A DNA stretch of 6,454 nt from the NCBI GenBank assembly GCA_022739095.1, contig JAIJEI010000120.1:1-6454 (forward strand), given 5' to 3'. Origin of the DNA: Bifidobacterium sp. (GTDB lineage Bacteria > Actinomycetota > Actinomycetes > Actinomycetales > Bifidobacteriaceae). The position numbers and the translations under genes were made by a program. How positions within the stretch are numbered: position 1 is the stretch's first letter; each line of letters begins with the position of its first letter. The notes beneath the pieces were generated by a model that had not been told where the DNA came from, searched no databases, and saw only the letters and a list, made by a program, of their open reading frames with translations. Below are positions 1 through 5,480 of the stretch, one piece after another.

Positions 1-252
1 GACACTCACTGGACGCCTAAATGGTGCTCGGCCGAAATCAACGGCCGCCGAGCCGGGCATGGCACTCAGGTCGAGGAATGCGATTTGAACGGTGACACCA
101 CCGTCTGGACGCAGCATGTACCGGACGCCAGCGACGATACGTCGACTACCTCCTCAGAACCAGATGCCACTACAGATACACCGGAAACCCCTGTCGACGA
201 CAATGTCTGGACTATGCCGGCGCTGAGCGTCACGCTGATGAAGCAGGTGTGA
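1..252 (+). CDS. C-terminal end of an unidentified protein (5' end outside window)
   Basis: Frame 1 is open from the first base to a TGA at 250-252, giving 83 residues with mostly G/C third positions, as expected of coding DNA here. The start lies outside the window. The visible part begins DTHWTPKWCSAEING, has two cysteines (residues 9 and 27), then a low-complexity acidic Thr/Ser/Asp/Pro stretch (about residues 42-67), and finishes VWTMPALSVTLMKQV. No membrane segment, LPXTG motif or catalytic motif is visible. The last 10-12 residues faintly recall the final beta strand of alpha-amylase-family enzymes (for example GlgX-type debranching enzymes, which often end in a pattern like VPxxSVxVL). 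malQ lies close by, so a glycogen enzyme is possible, but I do not claim it. The gene converges on rpsI and ends 28 bp before a shared hairpin. Confidence 0.6.
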   Translation, partial: DTHWTPKWCSAEINGRRAGHGTQVEECDLNGDTTVWTQHVPDASDDTSTTSSEPDATTDTPETPVDDNVWTMPALSVTLMKQV

Positions 253-280
253 GTCACACTCAAGACGGCGCAACATAAAC

Positions 281-318
281 ACAAAGGCTCTCCGCGGAAT
301 TCTACGGAGAGCCTTTGT
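281..318. terminator. Bidirectional intrinsic-type terminator between converging genes
   Basis: A perfect 14-bp inverted repeat (281-294 with 305-318; arm ACAAAGGCTCTCCG) encloses a 10-nt loop. It lies 28 bp after the stop of the plus-strand gene and 24 bp after the stop of rpsI, so it can serve both. The outer A/T pairs give a short U-containing end in each direction (CCTTTGT), but there is no long U tract, which is common in high-GC actinobacteria. Position, symmetry and stem strength make a terminator the simplest reading. Confidence 0.85.
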
Positions 319-342
319 ATGCTCGGTACAGGACAAGCGAAA

Positions 343-834
343 TTAACGCTTGGAGAACTGCGGGGCGCGACGTGCCTTGTGCAGACCAGCCTTCTTGCGC
401 TCCACGACGCGAGCGTCGCGGGTCAGGAAGCCAGCCTTCTTCAGGGCGGCGCGGTTGGCATCACGATCGATGGCGTTCAGAGCGCGGGCAACGCCGAGGC
501 GGATGGCGCCGGCCTGGCCGGTGGTGCCGCCGCCGTCAACGAGGACGATAGCGTCGAACTTGCCTTCGAGCTTGAGCAGAACGATCGGGGAGTTGACCTC
601 ACGCTGCAGCAGCTTGGAGGGGAAGTACTCCTCCAGAGTGCGGCCGTTGATGGTCCACTTGCCGTCACCCGGAACCAGACGGACACGGGCAACAGCCTCC
701 TTGCGGCGACCGGTGCCGTAGCCCGGCTCGATCGCGGAGGTGCCGGTGCCAGCGCCAGCGTTGGTCTCGGTGGTGTAGTTGGTGAGCTCCTCTTCGGTCT
801 CGACAACCTGGGAGTCGTTGGTGTTTTCAGCCAT
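343..834 (-). CDS. rpsI: 30S ribosomal protein S9 (uS9)
   Basis: This encodes S9 (163 aa), a component of the head of the small ribosomal subunit. Visible family features are [12 protein letters not shown] (residues 40-51), the glycine-rich [14 protein letters not shown] segment (101-114), the [16 protein letters not shown] block (133-148) and the basic C-terminal tail ending PQFSKR. In known ribosomes that tail reaches the P-site tRNA. The protein is about 33 residues longer than E. coli S9 (130 aa). The excess is an acidic, Thr/Gly-rich N-terminal extension (about residues 1-36), as seen in actinobacterial S9 proteins. The ATG at 832-834 is preceded 9 nt upstream by AGGAG (minus strand, 844-848), which fixes the start and shows that the extension is translated. 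It is the second gene of rplM-rpsI, 22 bp after the L13 stop, and the hairpin at 281-318 follows it. Confidence 0.98.
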
Positions 835-843
835 GATTCTTAT

Positions 844-849
844 CTCCTC
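844..849 (-). promoter_or_regulatory. Ribosome binding site of rpsI
   Basis: On the minus strand GAGGAG lies 9 nt before the rpsI ATG, inside the 22-bp rplM-rpsI spacer. It is the strongest Shine-Dalgarno sequence in the window. It supports the ATG at 834 as the start, and so the long acidic N-terminus of S9. Confidence 0.85.
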
Positions 850-856
850 TCAGGTT

Positions 857-1306
857 TCACTTGGCCTGCTGCGAGATCTGGGCGATCTCGAAGACCTGGG
901 GCTTCTGCGGGGTGTGCGGGTGCTCGGCGCCACGGAAGACACGCAGGCGGTCGAGCTGCACCTTGGCCAGACGGTTCTTCGGCAGCATGCCCTTGACAGC
1001 GTTCTTGATGATGTGCTCGGGGTTCTTCTCGAGCAGCTCGGCGTAGGAGTCACGACGCAGACCACCGGGACGGCCGGAGTGCGAGTAGAGTTCCTTGCCC
1101 ATCTTGTTGCCAGTCAGAGCAATCTTGTCGGCATTGATGATGATCACGTGGTTGCCGGAATCGGCGTGCGGAGCGTAGGTCGGCTTGTTCTTGCCGCGCA
1201 GCAGGATTGCAGCCTGGGTGGCGAGACGGCCGAGCACCACGTCGGTGGCGTCGATGACGTACCAGTCATGAGTCAGATCAGCTGGCTTCGGAGTGAAAGT
1301 TTTCAC
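857..1306 (-). CDS. rplM: 50S ribosomal protein L13 (uL13)
   Basis: This encodes L13 (149 aa, close to the usual 142-150), an early-assembling protein of the large subunit that binds 23S rRNA. Visible family features are WYVIDATDVVLGRLA (residues 15-29), GNHVIIINADKI (51-62; the family usually has GDH, so the Asp is Asn here), the SGRPGGLR segment (77-84) and the signature KNAVKGMLPKNRLAK (101-115). The start is a GTG (1304-1306), supported by AAAAGG 7 nt upstream on the minus strand. No in-frame ATG gives a better N-terminus. It is the first gene of rplM-rpsI, behind a good promoter and a structured leader of about 160 nt. In E. coli, L13 represses its own rplM-rpsI operon by binding the leader; similar control here is an inference. 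Confidence 0.98.
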   Translation of the reverse strand: MKTFTPKPADLTHDWYVIDATDVVLGRLATQAAILLRGKNKPTYAPHADSGNHVIIINADKIALTGNKMGKELYSHSGRPGGLRRDSYAELLEKNPEHIIKNAVKGMLPKNRLAKVQLDRLRVFRGAEHPHTPQKPQVFEIAQISQQAK

Positions 1307-1470
1307 TGGATTACCTTTTCTATATTGTGTTCCGGGTCTCAGCTGCTTGGCGTGGCTTGGTCAGGACCGCATCCAAGAGGCATCGAACCTCATTATCCGT
1401 GGGCTCCCTGAAAGTCCTCGATGGCGAGTGGGATAGCGCTTTGAAGGACCCCTTAGGGAAACACAACAAT
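1307..1470 (-). ncRNA. Structured 5' leader of rplM-rpsI, candidate ribosomal-protein leader
   Basis: The region between the predicted transcription start (about 1470) and the L13 GTG is non-coding. Its two ends are complementary: 1460-1466 pairs with 1325-1331 (7 bp), 1457-1458 with 1332-1333 (2 bp, after one bulged base), and 1447-1451 with 1334-1338 (5 bp). That makes about 14 bp of closing helix with small bulges. Inside are two smaller hairpins, 1418-1423 with 1381-1386 (6 bp) and 1373-1377 with 1356-1360 (5 bp). The 5' end of the RNA thus pairs just upstream of the ribosome binding site. Leaders that bind L13 are known upstream of rplM in E. coli and in Firmicutes; I do not recognise this one as either. 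The fold was found by eye, without energy calculation. Confidence 0.5.
1313..1319 (-). promoter_or_regulatory. Ribosome binding site of rplM (supports GTG start)
   Basis: On the minus strand AAAAGGT precedes the GTG at 1304-1306 by 6 nt. It decides the start of L13, which has no ATG nearby. It lies just outside the predicted closing helix of the leader RNA, so folding of that helix could change access to it. Confidence 0.7.
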
Positions 1471-1475
1471 CCACT

Positions 1476-1504
1476 AGTATATCGCCGGGCTTGACATAGG
1501 ACAA
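1476..1504 (-). promoter_or_regulatory. Promoter of rplM-rpsI (sigma-70 type)
   Basis: On the minus strand TTGTCC (1499-1504; 4 of 6 matches to TTGACA) and TATACT (1476-1481; 5 of 6 matches to TATAAT) are separated by exactly 17 bp. The predicted transcription start is near 1470, about 164 nt before the L13 start codon. It is the best promoter match in the window and points at a highly expressed operon. The 21-bp repeats at 1524-1558 sit at about -54 to -88 relative to this start. Confidence 0.7.
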
Positions 1505-1523
1505 CTGGGGACACTCCATTGGG

Positions 1524-1558
1524 TTTATGGCTTCTCTTCCCCTATTTATGGCTTCTCT
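1524..1558. repeat. 21-bp tandem repeat upstream of the rplM promoter
   Basis: The 14-bp string TTTATGGCTTCTCT occurs at 1524-1537 and again, identically, at 1545-1558, a period of 21 bp. The bases after each copy (TCCCCTA and CCCACC) are similar but not identical, so this is slightly under two copies of a 21-bp unit. A 21-bp period equals two helical turns, which would place two bound proteins on the same face of the DNA. It could equally be a small variable-number repeat with no function. Confidence 0.75.
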
Positions 1559-1580
1559 CCCACCCACTTCGGCTAACCGA

Positions 1581-1595
1581 CTCACCTACGGTGAG
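1581..1595. repeat. Small inverted repeat in the malQ-rplM intergenic region
   Basis: CTCACC and GGTGAG form a 6-bp stem with a 3-nt loop. It is followed by a weaker 5-bp pairing (AGGCA with TGCCT) within about 1593-1610. It forms part of a hairpin-rich block that also contains the stronger palindrome at 1644-1666. No function can be assigned. Confidence 0.45.
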
Positions 1596-1643
1596 GCAAT
1601 TCCCTGCCTTCTCTCAGCTATCGCTTCGTTCAGGCCTCGTCTA

Positions 1644-1666
1644 CGGACAGTCCATTGGACTGTCCG
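1644..1666. terminator. Strong palindrome downstream of malQ, probable terminator or palindromic element
   Basis: CGGACAGTCC (1644-1653) is the exact reverse complement of GGACTGTCCG (1657-1666). The central ATT makes the whole 23 bp a near-perfect palindrome with a 10-bp stem. It lies 39 bp after the malQ stop, a suitable place for a malQ terminator, but neither side carries a U tract. Terminators without a U tract occur in actinobacteria, so that role remains open. The alternative is a dispersed palindromic repeat: part of its arm (1645-1658) recurs with one mismatch at 1509-1522. Confidence 0.55.
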
Positions 1667-1705
1667 CTTAACGACTCGGCTCGTCAGAGGGAGGTCGTAT
1701 GTCTC

Positions 1706-3871
1706 TTACGAGTTGAAGATTTGGGCGAAGCGTTGGGCGCCGGGGGTGTCGAAGAGGGTTTCGAGCGGGACCACGTTGCCCTTGGCGTCGGCCAGCGGGA
1801 TGCGCCAGTTCGGGTATTCGTTGTTGGTGCCCGGCTGGTTCTGCGCGCGCTTCTCCCCCACCGCGTCGGTGATCGAGGCGGCGAGCAGCTTGCACGGTGA
1901 ACCCTTCAGTGCGCGGTACAGCGCGTCGACGATATCCGCCTCGTGATCCTCACGATGTTCGGCGAAGTCGGCGTCAAGATAGCCCTGCTCGACCAGCATG
2001 GCCAGCATCGCATCCTGCTCGGCCTTTGCGGAGGCTTCGAATTCCTCGGCCGGGCCGGTCAGCAGACCCAGACGCTCACGAATCTTGACGTGCTCGCATT
2101 CCAAGTAACCGGCGGTCGGCGGCAAATCGTGCGTATTCACGGAGGCCAGTGCGTACGGACGCCACTGGGAGGGGGCACGGAACACGCCATCGCACTGCTC
2201 AAACCATTCAACGGCGCAACCGAGAATACCGTGGCTCGACAGGGAATCGGCCACATGGTCCGGCACCACGCCGAGGTCCTCGCCTACGACCACGCCGCCG
2301 GCGCGAGAGGCCTCGATGGCCAGAACGCCCAGCATGATGTCTGAGTCGTAGTACACATAAGCGCCATCCATAGCCGAACGGTTCTCGGGAATCCACCACA
2401 GGCGGAACAGGCCAAGGATGTGGTCGATGCGCACCGCACCGGCACGGGCGAACATGCCATGCACCATATTGCGGTAGGTCTCATAGCCGGTAGCTTCCAG
2501 ATTGATCGGGCTCAGCGGCGGCTGGCTCCAGTTCTGGCCTTGCTGGTTGAACATGTCCGGCGGGGCACCGACCGTGGCACCCTTGGCAAAGCGCTCGGGA
2601 TTCCACCATACGTCAGCGCCGGAGGGATGCACGCCGACGGCCATATCGGACATGATGCCGATATGCATGCCGGCGTCCTTGGCCGTCTGCTGGGCGGAGG
2701 ACAGCTGCTCGGCGGCAATCCATTCCAGCCAGCGGTAGAAGTCCAAAGTGTCCGGGTACTGCTTGCGCAGGTTGGCGATTTCCGGGGAGTCGCGGTTGAA
2801 CTTGCGCTCCCAGTTGCTCTCCTCGCCGGTGGGTGCTCCCCACTTGTCGTAGCACAGGCACCACGTGGCATACGCCTCCAAGTCGGCACCGCAGTCCGCC
2901 TTGAATTGGTCGAACACGGCTTGGCGTTCGGCGGTACGGCCGGCCTTGAAGATAATCCACAGGGCGTGCATCTTGCTGCGCCACATGGCGTCACGGTCGA
3001 TGAGCTGGGAATCACCGTTCAGCGGTTCGGTGTCGGCATGCAGCCCGTCGACGGTGTTCTTGTCGCCCTCGCTGAGCGTGGCATATTCGGCGATCGCCTC
3101 GGGGCGAATGTACGTGAAGTTGATCAGTCGACGACTTACCGGCAGATACGGCGACGGGGTGAGCGGGGACACCGGCTCGGCGGCATGCACCGGATTGATG
3201 AGCACGAAGTCGGCACCGGTCTTCTGCTTGGCGTCTACCAGCATGGTCTTCAAATCCTCGTAATCGCCCACGCCCCAGGAGTCGGAGGAGCGAATCGAGT
3301 ACAGCTGGGCCATCCAACCCCACAGACTGCCGCCCTTCATCGGGTCAAGCAGATCGACGTGGTCAGGCGCGCTGATCAAGGTGGCGTCTTGCACGCGGTC
3401 GGCGACCTTGACGTGCAGCGTATGGTATCCAATCGGCAGATCGGCGGGAATCACCAAAGCCGCATTCGAAATGAACGTGCCATCCAAGTCGTAGGCCTGG
3501 GATCCATCTCCGGGGCCCACTTCGATGGTGCCCCGATATGGCTCGCCATTCTCCAGCGTGATGCTCGCCGAAGGCACGTCCAGAATGCCGGTGTTCACCA
3601 GCACCTGGTCCTCGCTGCCGGCGATATGCAGCACGGTGGGTGCCACCAATCGGGCGTAACGCTCGTTCAGAATGCGTCGGATGGCGATGAGTTGGGCGTT
3701 CTCGCTGGAGGCGTCGATGCCCAGCGCTGCCAGCACCTCGATCAGGACGTCATCGTCTATCTCGTGGTAGTCATGGCTCATGCCCACATAACTCGTGCCG
3801 ACACCGACCAACTTGGCCAGTCGAATCAACGGACGGGCCAGACGCTCTTCACTCTCGGTAATCTCACTCAT
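1706..3871 (-). CDS. malQ: 4-alpha-glucanotransferase (amylomaltase, GH77)
   Basis: This is a cytoplasmic enzyme that transfers 4-alpha-glucan segments between maltodextrins and releases glucose, in maltose/starch/glycogen breakdown. It has 721 aa, the long form with an N-terminal beta domain (about residues 1-165) before the GH77 barrel. Visible motifs are SPYLPVSRR (240-248), the flexible-loop region GAPPDMFNQQGQNW (435-448), the nucleophile Asp483 in VRIDH, the acid/base Glu531 in GEDLG, the transition-state Asp582 in NTHDLPP, and NEYPNWRIPL (684-693). All three catalytic carboxylates are present, so the enzyme should be active. An in-frame TAG at 3881-3883 limits upstream starts, and the next Met (31) would remove conserved sequence, so the ATG at 3869-3871 is chosen despite a poor ribosome binding site (GGGG only 2 nt away). 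A LacI-type operator lies about 95 bp upstream. Confidence 0.97.
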   Translation of the reverse strand: MSEITESEERLARPLIRLAKLVGVGTSYVGMSHDYHEIDDDVLIEVLAALGIDASSENAQLIAIRRILNERYARLVAPTVLHIAGSEDQVLVNTGILDVPSASITLENGEPYRGTIEVGPGDGSQAYDLDGTFISNAALVIPADLPIGYHTLHVKVADRVQDATLISAPDHVDLLDPMKGGSLWGWMAQLYSIRSSDSWGVGDYEDLKTMLVDAKQKTGADFVLINPVHAAEPVSPLTPSPYLPVSRRLINFTYIRPEAIAEYATLSEGDKNTVDGLHADTEPLNGDSQLIDRDAMWRSKMHALWIIFKAGRTAERQAVFDQFKADCGADLEAYATWCLCYDKWGAPTGEESNWERKFNRDSPEIANLRKQYPDTLDFYRWLEWIAAEQLSSAQQTAKDAGMHIGIMSDMAVGVHPSGADVWWNPERFAKGATVGAPPDMFNQQGQNWSQPPLSPINLEATGYETYRNMVHGMFARAGAVRIDHILGLFRLWWIPENRSAMDGAYVYYDSDIMLGVLAIEASRAGGVVVGEDLGVVPDHVADSLSSHGILGCAVEWFEQCDGVFRAPSQWRPYALASVNTHDLPPTAGYLECEHVKIRERLGLLTGPAEEFEASAKAEQDAMLAMLVEQGYLDADFAEHREDHEADIVDALYRALKGSPCKLLAASITDAVGEKRAQNQPGTNNEYPNWRIPLADAKGNVVPLETLFDTPGAQRFAQIFNS

Positions 3872-3933
3872 AGCCCCAGTCTAACGCCGTTTGAGTGCGC
3901 CACACCGTAAGCAAAATGCCATGATTCCGCCAA

Positions 3934-3939
3934 ATTATG
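3934..3939 (-). promoter_or_regulatory. Possible -10 box of malQ
   Basis: On the minus strand CATAAT (5 of 6 matches to TATAAT) lies in an A/T-rich patch 62 bp before the malQ ATG. No convincing -35 box lies 16-18 bp upstream; that position is occupied by the repeats at 3951-3963. A weak -35 would suit a promoter that depends on or is blocked by a regulator bound there. This is the best candidate by eye and is not certain. Confidence 0.35.
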
Positions 3940-3950
3940 TACTTTTTACC

Positions 3951-3963
3951 CTCACATAGTGAG
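3951..3963. promoter_or_regulatory. Second, imperfect operator-like inverted repeat upstream of malQ
   Basis: CTCAC and GTGAG form a 5-bp inverted repeat around ATA. The half-site CTCACA is identical to that of the perfect palindrome at 3965-3978, and AGTGAG differs from TGTGAG by one base. The half-sites run in the opposite order with a different spacing, so this may be a half-site, a weaker site or a degenerate copy. It overlaps where a malQ -35 box would be. Confidence 0.45.
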
Positions 3964-3964
3964 A

Positions 3965-3978
3965 TGTGAGCGCTCACA
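3965..3978. promoter_or_regulatory. LacI-family operator upstream of malQ
   Basis: TGTGAGCGCTCACA is a perfect 14-bp palindrome with the central CG usual for LacI-family operators. In bifidobacteria, LacI-type regulators such as AraQ and MalR1 control central carbon and maltodextrin genes, and the AraQ motif as I recall it is of this form. It lies in the gap between the LRV gene and malQ, both transcribed leftwards, so malQ is the obvious target. No LacI-family gene is in the window. Which regulator binds, and whether it represses or activates, cannot be told from the sequence. Confidence 0.8.
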
Positions 3979-4038
3979 ATGGTGGATCGGGGGTGATTGA
4001 CGGCCAAATCTGCGCGGCAGAACACAGCAACAGTGTGC

Positions 4039-4752
4039 TTAGCGGCGGCTTTCCACGGCGTGCCGCACCTCGGCCGAGGGGTCGTTGGCCAATTTGGCAA
4101 GCATCGCTTCGGACGTATTGGGGTTCAGCGCCACGGCACGGCGGACCATCGAAGAAAGCACCGCCGGTGCTCCCTCTTCGGATTCGGTGCCAAGTACGCC
4201 CAAGAAATCCAATGTCTCCGCATCCGCAGTGGGGTCCTGCGCACCCTCAAGCCGCATCTTCCAGCTGGTGCGCTTGTTTTTCAACGCCGTATCCCGGACC
4301 GCAGGCACCGGGTCCTTGGTCAGGCGGCCGACCAGCCAATTCTTGTCATCACCGTTGGCGGCTACGGCTTGACGCACGGACGGTTCGGGGTCTTCGGAGA
4401 GTTTGACCAATACGTTCGGGAACGGCATGGTGTCGGCGAGGAACACGCGATCGGCCACCGGGGTGTGCGGGTTGCCGGCCACAGCCTCCAAAAGTGCGGT
4501 GGCGCGGGAGAACGCCGCCTGATCGGCACGGTCAGGCAACGGCCGACGGGCGAATTCGGACAGTTCGACCGGGTCGGTGGAATGACGCAGACGCTCGTAT
4601 GTAGCGGTCAGCGGTTCGAAATCCACCGGAGCGGCGGACTCGGCTGCGGCCTGCGCGCCTTGGTCCTGCTGCTGGGCGTCCGTGTCAGTTGCAGTCTTGG
4701 CCGCGGCCTCGGTGGGCTGGGTCTGCTGGCTGGTGGTGTTCTCGTCGGTCAT
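4039..4752 (-). CDS. Leucine-rich-repeat-variant (LRV) protein of unknown function
   Basis: This encodes 237 aa from the ATG at 4752. Residues 1-45 are a low-complexity Gln/Thr/Ala/acidic segment, probably disordered. Residues 85-237 carry helical repeats of LRV/HEAT type with the pattern L-x-x-DP-x-x-x-VR-x-x-(A/V). Examples are LSEDPEPSVRQAVAAN (118-133), LTKDPVPAVRDTALKN (144-159) and LANDPSAEVRHAVESR (221-236), with AVALNPNTSEAML (206-218) between. There is no signal peptide or membrane segment, and no cysteine in the 237-aa form, so the Fe-S cluster found in some LRV proteins is absent. Repeats of this kind usually bind proteins; the function is unknown. An ATG at 4770 (MTKLGN, 6 residues longer) is an alternative start; neither has a clear ribosome binding site. 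The gene begins 7-25 nt after the yigZ-like gene, suggesting co-transcription and perhaps translational coupling. Confidence 0.85.
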   Translation of the reverse strand: MTDENTTSQQTQPTEAAAKTATDTDAQQQDQGAQAAAESAAPVDFEPLTATYERLRHSTDPVELSEFARRPLPDRADQAAFSRATALLEAVAGNPHTPVADRVFLADTMPFPNVLVKLSEDPEPSVRQAVAANGDDKNWLVGRLTKDPVPAVRDTALKNKRTSWKMRLEGAQDPTADAETLDFLGVLGTESEEGAPAVLSSMVRRAVALNPNTSEAMLAKLANDPSAEVRHAVESRR

Positions 4753-4777
4753 GTTGCCCAGCTTAGTCATACAGGCG

Positions 4778-5419
4778 TCACGCGAGCGGAACCGGAATGT
4801 TGACCATGTCAATCGGGTCCGGTACCACCGCGGCATTGAACACTTCCCGCACACGCTCCTCGAATCGCGCGCAATCATCTTGCGGCACTACAGCGGTCAG
4901 TTCGACGTTCACCGCATACGATTCGTTCTCTTGACTGCCGCCGAGCTGCGCCAGAATCTGCTGGAATCGGGCCAACTGCGGGTATTCGAGGCGAACCCGG
5001 TATCGCTTGGCGGTCATGATGCGGGCGACGCGGGCGGCTTTCATCGTCAATGATGCGGCGGACGAGTACGCGCGGACCAAACCGCCGGAGCCCAGCAGAA
5101 TGCCACCGAAATATCTGGTGACGGCGACCACGCAATCGGTGGTGCCGGACTGCTTGAGTACGTCGAGAATCGGCTTGCCGGCGGTGTCGGATGGCTCGCC
5201 GTCATCGCTCATGCGTTCGGACAGTCGCCCATCCGCACCTCCGCACACGGCGGCATACGCCACGTGTCGGGCTTTCGGATGCTGCTCGCGGATCGCGGCC
5301 ACGAACGCGAGCGCCTCGTCGAGCGTATCGACGTGGGCGGCGTCGCCGATGAATTCGGACTTTTTCTCGACGAGCGAATCGTGGGCGGGATCGTCGGGCG
5401 TGTTAAGAATCGTCTGCAT
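4778..5419 (-). CDS. YigZ/IMPACT family protein (UPF0029)
   Basis: The 213-aa protein has the full length and the two-part layout of bacterial YigZ: an IMPACT (UPF0029) N-terminal domain of about 125 residues and a ferredoxin-like DUF1949-type C-terminal domain (about 138-200). Signature sequences are KKSEFIG (19-25), HPKARHVAYA (47-56), SDDGEPSDTAGKPIL (71-85) and VVAVTRYFGGILLGSGGLVRAY (97-118). The eukaryotic relative IMPACT binds GCN1 and inhibits GCN2. The bacterial role is not settled; nucleic-acid or translation-factor binding has been suggested from structure. It is cytoplasmic, with no signal peptide. The ATG at 5417-5419 has only a weak GGA 8 nt upstream. The gene lies 61 bp after the dehydrogenase and almost touches the LRV gene. 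Confidence 0.93.
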   Translation of the reverse strand: MQTILNTPDDPAHDSLVEKKSEFIGDAAHVDTLDEALAFVAAIREQHPKARHVAYAAVCGGADGRLSERMSDDGEPSDTAGKPILDVLKQSGTTDCVVAVTRYFGGILLGSGGLVRAYSSAASLTMKAARVARIMTAKRYRVRLEYPQLARFQQILAQLGGSQENESYAVNVELTAVVPQDDCARFEERVREVFNAAVVPDPIDMVNIPVPLA

Positions 5420-5480
5420 GAGCGTGTTCCGGTGATCGGCTGGCTGGGTGTTCGATTGAGCGCGAGACTAGGCAGGGCTA

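Noticed and set aside
66..336. Minus-strand small open frames downstream of rpsI
   Set aside because: They overlap the terminator hairpin and the plus-strand coding tail, which has better codon character, and they show no family features.
319..996. Plus-strand open frame of 225 codons
   Set aside because: It is antisense to rpsI and the end of rplM, both certain genes.
1491..1523. TTGACA on the plus strand as a -35 box
   Set aside because: No -10 box lies at 16-18 bp, and no plus-strand gene follows.
1361..1585. Minus-strand small open frame with a repeated GREAIN peptide in the malQ-rplM gap
   Set aside because: The peptide repeat comes only from the 21-bp DNA repeat. The frame crosses the rplM promoter and leader and has no clear ribosome binding site.
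2420..3910. Plus-strand open frame of 496 codons antisense to malQ
   Set aside because: It lies opposite a malQ with complete catalytic motifs. Long antisense frames are common in GC-rich genes, and the translation shows no recognisable domain.
4010..4038. Possible terminator after the LRV gene
   Set aside because: Only 4-bp pairings (such as CTGC/GCAG) are present, too weak to call.
3997..4803. Plus-strand open frame of 268 codons
   Set aside because: It is antisense to the LRV gene, whose repeats are clear. The translation is Gly/Arg/Val-rich without motifs.
4753..4878. Longer N-terminus for the LRV gene (up to 279 aa)
   Set aside because: It would overlap the coding end of the YigZ-family gene by about 100 bp and adds an Arg/Cys/Trp-rich sequence unlike the rest of the protein.
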